A stretch of 15,908 nucleotides of DNA from an uncultured Prevotella sp. (lineage in GTDB: Bacteria; Bacteroidota; Bacteroidia; Bacteroidales; Bacteroidaceae): positions 1 to 15,908 of the forward strand of contig CAMPYJ010000053.1 of assembly GCA_946998205.1 (NCBI GenBank). Direction: 5' to 3'. Each line of letters starts with the position of its first letter. The first letter of the stretch is position 1. The position numbers and the translations under genes were made by a program. A model generated the notes under the pieces. That model was given only the letters and a program-made list of their open reading frames with translations, was not told the origin of the DNA and did no database searches. Of this stretch, positions 1-5,940 are shown in pieces.

Positions 1-219
1 TATACCATACCTTTTTATTAAAGGGAGTGTGTTTTGTTTAAAAGACTGCACGGATTTAGGAACTTTTTTTTGAGAAACTTGGAAAAAGATTAAAAATCTA
101 TGATTACAGACGTATTCTTAATGACAGATTCGTTATCTGCATGAGATTATTGCAAACTTTTTATAGAAAAACTTCATGCTGTATAGAAATACCCATAACA
201 AGCAAAAACTACTCTTGCC
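1..219. other. Non-coding stretch downstream of the AbiE pair
   Basis: AT-rich DNA following the toxin gene on the minus strand. I see no convincing gene. It holds a small inverted repeat (CAGAT, 5-base loop, ATCTG near 123-138) and a T-rich/A-rich pair of tracts near 159-172 that could form a weak hairpin. Neither has the strong stem plus T-tract of a classical terminator, so the end of the AbiE transcript cannot be placed with certainty. Confidence 0.4.
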
Positions 220-1257
220 CTAAGAAATTACAATTTGCCGGAAGTCTTGAAGTAATTTCTCCATTCTTTTCATCAATTCATCGAAGGATTTTGCTTCGCC
301 ATATATATAGCCGTCCACCATATTCGATTCGTAATCAAGACGATAAGCATTCATAACCTTATTTTGGGGGATAAAATCAATCTTGGCCGGGTAGTCTTTG
401 TCATAGTCCACATATCCCAAATGATAAAAACGGCGACGATGTTCCACGATGGCCTTGTAGAGTTTTCCATCATTCAGTGCTTTCTGACCAAACTCCGTAT
501 CCATCAATCTATCCAAATCATAAAGATGCCGGGACATACGCAATGTTCTTGGTTCTTCCTTTTGAAGCTCCTCACTAAGAAGCAGTGCCTTCTCCAGGAA
601 TGTCCTTGATGGCGTTACTGTATTAATTGATGCGGCCATTTCATCATCCTCTTCTGGGAACTTATCAAAGACAAGAGAACGAATTTCACATTGTTCATAG
701 GGTTCTGACATAGACAGACAACTGATTTCTATTTTAACTCTCGCATCAATAAGTCTCATGCTGGACGGCAAAATGCTCTCATAATTGACGAATATTATAG
801 TCGGGTCGCTATCATGGTCTATAGGCCTTGGAGGTTCCCTTGTCACCGTTTCATTCATTATAGTATACCCTTTAACTCCCATTTTAAGGAGTTCTGCATC
901 CAGTTCTGAAGAGAGAGTCCCATGAATATAATCCCGTGATGCTTTTCTTAGTTTCTTCACCTGATTGTTGTTCTCGCACTTTGCAAATGGCAAGTTAAGG
1001 ACGTCCCCAAAGAAGTTCCTGCCAATGGAAATGTCTATATCTTCACTGAATCGATTGATGAGATTCCATCCTTTACTCAATGAAGTTCCCCCCTTGAAAA
1101 GAAGCCATTTCCCACAAGATGTATTGAACAAAGCTTTGAGGACTACTGTCACCCACCAATCCTTCTCTATCGCATTATCTTCGATATTATGATCCTGGGC
1201 TACAGTTTGTATCATTGCTATTCGTTCGTCACTACTATGATTTTGCCAACTACTCAT
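220..1257 (-). CDS. AbiEii/AbiGii-type nucleotidyltransferase toxin
   Basis: Toxin component of a type IV (AbiE) toxin-antitoxin pair. Members of this family are nucleotidyltransferase-fold proteins that stop growth, classically giving abortive infection against phage. The 345-residue product has the hallmarks of the family: IEKDWWVT near residues 30-37, then the nucleotidyltransferase motif FKGGTSLSKG at about 54-63, followed by RFSEDIDISI at about 69-78, which supplies the GG-S and D-x-D residues (D73, D75) expected to bind metal and nucleotide. The length is a little above the usual 280-310 residues. The start codon overlaps the last 8 bases of the upstream antitoxin gene (ATGAGTAG), typical of coupled expression from one mRNA. 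All active-site residues appear intact, so the toxin is likely functional. The target and substrate cannot be read from sequence. Confidence 0.88.
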   Translation of the reverse strand: MSSWQNHSSDERIAMIQTVAQDHNIEDNAIEKDWWVTVVLKALFNTSCGKWLLFKGGTSLSKGWNLINRFSEDIDISIGRNFFGDVLNLPFAKCENNNQVKKLRKASRDYIHGTLSSELDAELLKMGVKGYTIMNETVTREPPRPIDHDSDPTIIFVNYESILPSSMRLIDARVKIEISCLSMSEPYEQCEIRSLVFDKFPEEDDEMAASINTVTPSRTFLEKALLLSEELQKEEPRTLRMSRHLYDLDRLMDTEFGQKALNDGKLYKAIVEHRRRFYHLGYVDYDKDYPAKIDFIPQNKVMNAYRLDYESNMVDGYIYGEAKSFDELMKRMEKLLQDFRQIVIS

Positions 1258-1876
1258 GATTGTTTTTGCTTAAAATTTTTATTATATTTCGCCGTATCCA
1301 TGTAGGCATGACCTTTAGATCATCAGACATGGTCCTGTCCTCTGGATATTTGCGAAGTATTGCACTAATTGCACTTTCCCACTCTTCATTATAGTTTCGC
1401 TCCCCAATAGCCTTCATAGCTTGTACCAATAGGCGTGTGACCTTTCCTTTCAAGGAGAAGTTTTTAGGTACTCCCCTTTTAAATGTGAGGATTCTATTAC
1501 CACACTTAATTTTTCTTGCAGACCCACTGGTGAGAAAAACAGGGGTCATGGTAACTTGTTCGGACAATCCGAGCATATTCAGCGCGGTGCTACCAGTAGG
1601 GAGAATCTCTGCATTATCTCTTTCTGCAATAGCACGAGCAATATCCTCGGTAGTTGGATAAACAACACCGAATTTGGTTTCCTTTGTTTTTAGGTATATA
1701 CCACGAGATAGCCTTAATAACAATCCCTGCCGGACAAAATCTGACAAAATTTTGCCAACATACTCGTCGTCGTATTCTGGAAAACTATTATTAAAGAACA
1801 GCGTACCTGTCTCTGCCTTTTCAATATCCCTCCTTAGAACATCAACAACCTTCTTGTCTTTACCAAAAGTTAACAT
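1250..1876 (-). CDS. AbiEi-type antitoxin / transcriptional regulator (DUF6088-like)
   Basis: 208-residue partner of the downstream AbiEii-like toxin. It has the architecture of AbiEi proteins. The N-terminal winged helix-turn-helix spans roughly residues 8-62, with a wing resembling GLLLRLSRGIYLKTK. A C-terminal domain contains the family-like segment ILPTGSTALNMLGLSEQV at about 91-108 and a basic stretch RILTFKRG. In characterised AbiE systems the antitoxin counters the toxin without a stable protein complex and represses its own promoter by binding inverted repeats. Here a near-perfect palindrome sits over the -7 box 10 bases upstream of the start codon, which fits autorepression. The gene is first in a two-gene operon and overlaps the toxin start by 8 bases. 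It resembles the Bacteroidota DUF6088 group more than the streptococcal prototype. Confidence 0.82.
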   Translation of the reverse strand: MLTFGKDKKVVDVLRRDIEKAETGTLFFNNSFPEYDDEYVGKILSDFVRQGLLLRLSRGIYLKTKETKFGVVYPTTEDIARAIAERDNAEILPTGSTALNMLGLSEQVTMTPVFLTSGSARKIKCGNRILTFKRGVPKNFSLKGKVTRLLVQAMKAIGERNYNEEWESAISAILRKYPEDRTMSDDLKVMPTWIRRNIIKILSKNNHE

Positions 1877-1885
1877 CTATTAAGT

Positions 1886-1908
1886 CGGTTATTTTTGCAA
1901 AAATACCG
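1886..1908. promoter_or_regulatory. Palindromic operator overlapping the AbiE -7 box
   Basis: The 16-base sequence TATTTTTGCAAAAATA (1890-1905) is a perfect palindrome. Outside it CGGT and ACCG (1886-1889, 1905-1908) continue the symmetry after a single extra T. The palindrome covers the whole -7 box, so a dimeric regulator bound here would block the promoter. The antitoxin, with its N-terminal winged helix, is the obvious candidate. Confidence 0.5.
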
Positions 1909-1929
1909 AGTATTTTCCAAACACCCAAA
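1898..1929 (-). promoter_or_regulatory. Bacteroidota-type promoter of the AbiE operon
   Basis: On the minus strand TTTG (1926-1929) is followed after 20 bases by TATTTTTG (1898-1905), matching the TTTG-N19-21-TAnnTTTG promoter of the Bacteroidota primary sigma factor. The -7 box ends 21 bases before the antitoxin ATG, leaving a very short leader. Confidence 0.65.
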
Positions 1930-2186
1930 TTCTTTGAAGTTATTTTTATTTGGGTTGTTCATTTCCATTCCATTTCAGAATATCATTTTGCAAGTGATAC
2001 GAATATAATGGCAAGCAGTGTGTGTTCTTACTGGAAGATTACCAATAGAAGTAGTATGTAGTTTTTAAGTAGTAACAGGATGCTTCTCTTACTAACTACG
2101 CTACAAGCTTTTTTCTTTCACCGTATTATACCCTATTGTAGTTATGTAGTAAGATATAATCAGTAAAAGAAAAAAGCGTGTTACCA
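1930..2186. other. Gene-free spacer with GTAGT-rich short repeats
   Basis: No coding sequence is supported between the antitoxin promoter and the end of the interrupted gene. Between 2051 and 2153 the tetranucleotide GTAG, or its complement, recurs: GTAGTATGTAGT (2051-2062), AAGTAGTAA (2068-2074 region), CTTACTAACTAC (2088-2099) and GTAGTTATGTAGTAAG (2138-2153). The last two form an imperfect inverted repeat. A transcription end for the minus-strand integrase operon is expected in this stretch, but no clear stem plus T-tract was seen. Confidence 0.4.
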
Positions 2187-2603
2187 TCAGTTATCCATGT
2201 TGCCTATCAGGAATATCGGTGTTATTATGGATACTGGTTTCTGCAGCTTCTGACAGATGTACTTTCTGAACAAATGCGCTTCCGTGTTGTCTAACTGAAA
2301 GGACAGAGCGATGATGATAGAAAGCGGATAGAGCGGTGCATAGCCTTTGAGCGGTCCATTGATAACGACTTCTTCCTCGTCAGCAACTCTTTCTTCGGGA
2401 TGCAGGTTGGAGGATTTTATAATCGTTTTCAGCCTATGGTTGAGTTATCTCCATGTTACCCGGAAGAACTTCACAAGTTCACTCTCTGTCATGGCTTTCT
2501 CTCCGTTTCCTTTGCGAATGACTTGCATTTTGCTGTCCCAATCAAAATAGCTGCGATGATTGGCAGTGTTTGTTCTTATTTTTAGGTTGTTGTTTGTCTT
2601 CAT
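2187..2603 (-). pseudogene. Unrecognised small gene with one in-frame stop codon, coupled to the integrase
   Basis: I do not recognise this protein. Reading on the minus strand from ATG at 2603 gives 52 codons (starting MKTNNNLKIRTNTANHRSYF). A TAA follows at 2445-2447. In exactly the same frame another 85 codons run to TGA at 2187-2189, ending FLIGNMDN. Without the TAA it would be a 138-residue soluble protein. The part after the stop is well composed (for example ADEEEVVING, then PLKGYAPLYPLSIIIALSFQ), with no further stop or frameshift. The start overlaps the stop of the upstream integrase as ATGA, a strong sign of a real co-translated gene. Reading it as a gene broken by a point mutation is my preferred view. 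Two short separate products or stop readthrough are alternatives. Confidence 0.6.
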
Positions 2604-3895
2604 GCCGTTTCCTCCATTTTACAGGTTACAATATCCGAAGATTCACAAGCCTCTCTCTCCGAAGTTTCCTTTTCTTTTGCCGATTGCTTGGCAATGAGCC
2701 TGTCCATATCCTCTGATATCTTGTTATCCGTCACCTGTGCATAGACTTGAGTGCTTGATATGGAGGCATGCCCCATCATCTTGGCTATGCTTTCAATAGG
2801 TATTCCTGCGCTTAGGCTCATCGTGCCGAATGTATGTCTTGCCATGTGGAAGGAAAGTCTTTGGCGGATACCGCAAGCCTTTCCCACGATGCTTAGTTTG
2901 GTATCCATGACACTACGGCTGCAATTACGGTGAAAGACAAGGTGGTCGCCTTTTGCCTTTGCTGTCTGCTGTTCTTCACTTCTTTCCTGCTCTTTCTGGC
3001 AATGACTGATGATAGCTTCCGCTATGGGATGTAACGGCACGATGAACTCAATCTTGGTCTTCTGACGTTCCTTTCTTATATACATCTGTCCGTCCGCTGC
3101 CGTTTGGATATGCTTGTATTCCAAATTCTCCATATCTGAGATAGCCAAGCCTGTGAAGCAGGAAAAGACAAACATCAGTCTTGCCAGCTCCGCTTCCTTG
3201 TCGTTCATCTTCATTGCCATAAGTTTCATCACATCGCTCTTTTGCAGAAAGCGTATCTTCTTTTCCTCTTTCTCAAACTTGGCATTCTCAAACGGATTAC
3301 AGCGGATAATTCTCTTGCTGACCGCACGGAACATTAGTCGGCTCAGCCAGCAGAGGTTGCTGTTGACGGTGGATGCTTTCAGCCCACGTTTTTTGAGAAA
3401 GAAGCGGTATTCCTCGAACAAGTCCTCTGTAATTGTTCCGATGGATATATCCTGCACTCCTTTGTTTTCTACAAATTCACGGAGATTTCTGTCAGAATAG
3501 AACAGGTTCAGGTAAGTTCCCTCTGCCCTTGATCTGCCAACACTTTCCTTGACTGCTTGCAGTTCCGCCCTGCTCATGGCAAGGAGCGTGGTCGGATTGG
3601 TGGCAATACCTTGCAAGCGGTTCTTGATAAGTTCCACGCTTACCACTCCATCCTTTACAAGAATATCCCGATAGGTCTTTTCCACCAAATCCCTGAACTC
3701 ATTAATTCTTTGATTGGTCTTCTTGTTGGTTGTCAAACCCTGCTTGGTGTTCCACTCAGAGGGCTGGCACTCTTCGCCCGTGTTAATGGCTGTGTTCTTT
3801 CCGTCTATGGTGATACGGCAGATAATGGCGGTATTGCCGTCTGTCTTTGTCTTCTGTCTGTTGATATAGAACAGTATCTTGAATGTACTTCTCAT
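2600..3895 (-). CDS. IntDOT-like tyrosine recombinase (integrase), second of a tandem pair
   Basis: 431-residue site-specific recombinase of the Bacteroidota phage/ICE integrase group. Residues 1-110 form the N-terminal Arm-DNA-binding domain seen in this group. Residues ~120-205 are the SAM-like core-binding domain, and ~215-400 the catalytic domain. Catalytic residues visible are K279 in RQKTK, H350 and R353 in HMARHTFG, H376 in MMGHAS and the nucleophile Y385 in TQVYAQV. The position normally holding the first arginine (TGL-R) is alanine (A251, TGLAISD). IntDOT itself has serine there, so loss of Arg I is known in the family and need not mean inactivity. A charged tail of about 30 residues follows the catalytic domain. 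The gene is separated by 61 bases from the upstream integrase and overlaps the next small gene by ATGA. Confidence 0.93.
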   Translation of the reverse strand: MRSTFKILFYINRQKTKTDGNTAIICRITIDGKNTAINTGEECQPSEWNTKQGLTTNKKTNQRINEFRDLVEKTYRDILVKDGVVSVELIKNRLQGIATNPTTLLAMSRAELQAVKESVGRSRAEGTYLNLFYSDRNLREFVENKGVQDISIGTITEDLFEEYRFFLKKRGLKASTVNSNLCWLSRLMFRAVSKRIIRCNPFENAKFEKEEKKIRFLQKSDVMKLMAMKMNDKEAELARLMFVFSCFTGLAISDMENLEYKHIQTAADGQMYIRKERQKTKIEFIVPLHPIAEAIISHCQKEQERSEEQQTAKAKGDHLVFHRNCSRSVMDTKLSIVGKACGIRQRLSFHMARHTFGTMSLSAGIPIESIAKMMGHASISSTQVYAQVTDNKISEDMDRLIAKQSAKEKETSEREACESSDIVTCKMEETA

Positions 3896-3956
3896 TGTCT
3901 TGGTGGTTTGAAGTTAATTAAATGAATAGATAAGAAATCAAATGACTTAATAAGGA

Positions 3957-5186
3957 TTAGATAGCCAACTGCATCTCTTCGGTGAAAGAAAGGAAACGGT
4001 CAAATTCCTCAAAGAGTTTCTGCGGTGTTACCTTTGCATAACGCTCGGTCATGCTCACGTTGGAATGCCCCAGCATCTTACTCACGGTCTCAATGGGCAC
4101 ACCCTGTTCAAGAGTGATGAGCGTGGCAAATGTGTGCCTTGCCGTATGTGTGGTAAAAGGAAACGAGATGCCTGCACGAAGCCGCAGGGCTTTCAAATAA
4201 GATTGGTAAGTGGCATATCCCATGAAAGGGAGCAATGTTTCCCTTTCATCGCTGTGGAGCTTCTCCATCAGCCGTATGGCTTCGGGCAGCAGTTTGACAC
4301 GACAAGGCACACCTGTCTTCTGACGGTTGAACTTCAGCCAAAGGCAACCCTCATCATCACGCACAAGATGGGACTTGTTCAGTTCCATCAAATCGCAATA
4401 TGCAGCACCTGTATAACAGGCAAAGAGGAAAATATCCCTTGCCGTTTCCATTTCCTCCTCCAAGTCCTCAAAGTGGAGAGTCTTTAACTTATCAAATGCC
4501 CCTCTGTCAAGTGCTTTGGGGAGTTTCTTGTTACCCTTGCTGATTTTGACTTTGTCGAAAAGCAGGATGTCTGCCACCCCCTCACGGTAAGCCAGCCTGC
4601 ATACCGTTTTCAAATGGGTGGCGACATTGTAGAATGAGCTTTCCTGAAATCCACACTCTCCCAAGAAGTACTGCTGAAACTCATGGATGAAGTTCTCTGT
4701 CAGTTGTGAGAAAGCCAAGTCTGAAACCTTATACTTCTTTTGAATGAACTCCAGCAAGTGGATTCTCGTGGAGTGATAGCTTGCCATTGACTCTTTTCTG
4801 AGGTCTATACCGATATGACTTTCTTTCTCTTTGATGAGCATATCAAGTCTTTCGATGAGCATGCACCGTGTCTGCACACTGCCTTGAAACTGTTCCTTCA
4901 CGTCGGTTGCGTCAAATGGGCAACCTCTTGCAAGCAAAGACTGATAGGCTGACTGGATGGACAGCAGCAAGTTCTCCAATCTGCCATTCACCTCCACCGC
5001 CTCACGGCTCTTGCCATCCATTCTGCTCTCACGGGGATTCCACAAGTCAGGATTGCAGGAGAGCTTGCAACTGAACTGAGCGATAGAACGCCCAATGGTT
5101 ATCCGTCCCATAATCGGAGCCTTGCCCGACTTGTCCATACCGCTCTTTTTGAGGTAGAGCAACACCTTCATTTTTTCTGTTTTCAT
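3957..5186 (-). CDS. IntDOT-like tyrosine recombinase (integrase), first of a tandem pair
   Basis: 409-residue tyrosine recombinase, clearly divergent from its neighbour but with the same three-domain plan: Arm-binding region ~1-105, SAM-like core-binding domain ~115-215, catalytic domain ~225-395. Visible catalytic residues are K290 in NRQKTG, H347 and R350 in THTARHTF, H374 in MLGHSN and Y383 in TERYAKV. The Arg I position is alanine (YTGAAYCDL, about A262), as in the second integrase. It is the first gene of the minus-strand integrase operon. The 750 bases upstream of it carry no gene but do hold inverted repeats suited to integrase or accessory-factor binding. Tandem tyrosine recombinases of this type usually mark one end of an integrative or mobilizable element in Bacteroidota. 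No mobilization or transfer genes are in view. Confidence 0.93.
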   Translation of the reverse strand: MKTEKMKVLLYLKKSGMDKSGKAPIMGRITIGRSIAQFSCKLSCNPDLWNPRESRMDGKSREAVEVNGRLENLLLSIQSAYQSLLARGCPFDATDVKEQFQGSVQTRCMLIERLDMLIKEKESHIGIDLRKESMASYHSTRIHLLEFIQKKYKVSDLAFSQLTENFIHEFQQYFLGECGFQESSFYNVATHLKTVCRLAYREGVADILLFDKVKISKGNKKLPKALDRGAFDKLKTLHFEDLEEEMETARDIFLFACYTGAAYCDLMELNKSHLVRDDEGCLWLKFNRQKTGVPCRVKLLPEAIRLMEKLHSDERETLLPFMGYATYQSYLKALRLRAGISFPFTTHTARHTFATLITLEQGVPIETVSKMLGHSNVSMTERYAKVTPQKLFEEFDRFLSFTEEMQLAI

Positions 5187-5187
5187 A

Positions 5188-5227
5188 CGCTTTGATGTTT
5201 TGTGGCAAAATTACCAATTTCAAAGCG
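5188..5227. repeat. 8-base perfect inverted repeat upstream of the first integrase
   Basis: CGCTTTGA (5188-5195) and TCAAAGCG (5220-5227) are exact reverse complements separated by 24 bases. On the minus strand the space between them contains TAATTTTG (5206-5213), a match to the -7 consensus, though no good -33 TTTG lies at the right distance. The arrangement could be an operator for the integrase operon; chance cannot be excluded. Confidence 0.4.
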
Positions 5228-5284
5228 TTCCTCACTTATGCAGAAAACTGCCGACCGTAGCAACAGCCACACGAGCGAACATAA

Positions 5285-5349
5285 TTCAGTTACCGAACAT
5301 TACTCCATCGTTACCTATGACGAAATCGGGTAACGGTTTGGTAACTGAA
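5285..5349. repeat. Cluster of four GTTACC motifs (candidate integrase-binding / attachment region)
   Basis: Two nested inverted repeats lie 100-160 bases upstream of the first integrase. The outer pair is TTCAGTTACC (5285-5294) and GGTAACTGAA (5340-5349). The inner pair is CGTTACC (5309-5315) and GGTAACG (5329-5335). Together they give four copies of GTTACC, two on each strand, with start-to-start spacings of about 21, 19 and 11 bases, close to whole helical turns. Arrays of this kind are typical of arm-type sites for tyrosine integrases or of excisionase sites, so this may be part of an attachment site. Confidence 0.45.
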
Positions 5350-5505
5350 CTTCTACCTAAATCTGCATATTCCTGCCCTTTTTGAAAAGAGCACTTCTAT
5401 GCAAATTATTCCGTTTCCTGCTCATTATCAGTCTGTTTACACCAACTTCGATATTTCTTCATTTTCATTGATTAGTCGCCATCCAAGGTCAACGCGTTTG
5501 CCATA

Positions 5506-5747
5506 CATGCTCCATGCATTCACCAGCCAGAAATCACGGAGCATGGCGTGACGTTTCCCAACATGCGTAAACATGAAGGTTGAAACGACTGCTGACGGGG
5601 TGACGTATTTGGCTCATTGGGGCAATGTTTGTCGCCGGCAAGTGAGCTTGCGCCAACCCGATATGGCGAGCCGGCTCCTAAGAATCCGCGACAGGCAGTG
5701 CTCAAGACGACGGCGGCAAACATGTTTTCCAACACAAAACGGTTTTG
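5506..5747. other. GC-rich gene-free stretch with nested stems (possible structured RNA or repeat remnant)
   Basis: Distinctly richer in G+C than the DNA on either side. It is open in several frames on both strands, but none of the predicted peptides looks like a real protein. Several stems are visible: CATGCTCC/GGAGCATG (5506-5513, 5538-5545); CGTTTC/GAAACG (5552-5557, 5582-5587); and a compact three-way arrangement closed by GCCG/CGGC (5634-5637, 5672-5675) around GCAAG-TGAG-CTTGC (5638-5651) and GCC/GGC (5652-5654, 5665-5667). It ends in CAAAACGGTTTTG (5735-5747), itself a near-palindrome followed by an A-rich run. The strand, if transcribed, is not settled. It could be a non-coding RNA, a fragment of a mobile intron, or an interspersed repeat. 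Confidence 0.35.
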
Positions 5748-5779
5748 ATAAAAAGACTGACATAATAATACTTTACGGT

Positions 5780-5799
5780 GGTAATTTATAGAACCACCC
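5780..5799 (-). repeat. Partial copy of the TTCTATAAATTA repeat
   Basis: On the minus strand this reads GGGTGGTTCTATAAATTACC. It shares TTCTATAAATTA with the start of the longer repeat copy at 5805-5860 and lies in the same orientation 63 bases away. It looks like the head of a second repeat unit joined to the tail of the first. Confidence 0.6.
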
Positions 5800-5804
5800 A
5801 TAAA

Positions 5805-5860
5805 CAAATTGACCTCAATAAAAAGTCTCACCACCTGTCAAGGCTAATTTATAGAATCGC
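5805..5860 (-). repeat. Full copy A of a ~56-base dispersed repeat
   Basis: Read on the minus strand, the unit begins GCGATTCTATAAATTAGC, continues through TTGACAG and GTGAGACTTTTT, and ends GAGGTCAATTTG. It matches the copy at 15774-15831 (plus strand) at all but about five substitutions and a 2-base length difference in the T-run. It lies 80 bases upstream of the nhaD start, just outside its promoter. Confidence 0.8.
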
Positions 5861-5886
5861 CCTTAACGGAAAAATCATGCGGTTGT

Positions 5887-5919
5887 TTTGCTCTATTCAT
5901 ATAATATTTATTATCTTTG
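5887..5919 (+). promoter_or_regulatory. Bacteroidota-type promoter of the antiporter gene
   Basis: TTTG (5887-5890) and TATCTTTG (5912-5919) are separated by 21 bases, a good match to TTTG-N19-21-TAnnTTTG. The -7 box ends 21 bases before the ATG at 5941, predicting a leader of about 15 bases. The phosphofructokinase gene, only 17 bases after the antiporter, is probably read from the same promoter. Confidence 0.7.
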
Positions 5920-5940
5920 CGGTGATAAAGTTAAATTATC

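Noticed and set aside
220..609. Plus-strand frames opposite the AbiEii toxin gene
   Set aside because: They are shadows of the minus-strand gene, with no start context or family resemblance.
2347..2585. Two plus-strand frames of 61-67 codons next to the integrase
   Set aside because: They are antisense to the interrupted minus-strand gene, which has a better start (ATGA coupling) and a continuous frame on both sides of its stop.
5350..5500. A tRNA gene as integration target beside the integrases
   Set aside because: I looked for a cloverleaf with TTCRA-type T-loop in this stretch and saw none.
5573..5791. Plus-strand reading frame of 72 codons in the GC-rich gap
   Set aside because: The peptide is arginine- and cysteine-rich without any recognisable domain, has no promoter or coupling, and the segment is open in other frames too, as expected for GC-rich structured DNA.
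5520..5834. Minus-strand reading frame of 104 codons in the same gap
   Set aside because: It runs across the dispersed repeat and the structured segment, and its composition is not protein-like. I kept the region as a structured or repeat candidate rather than a gene.
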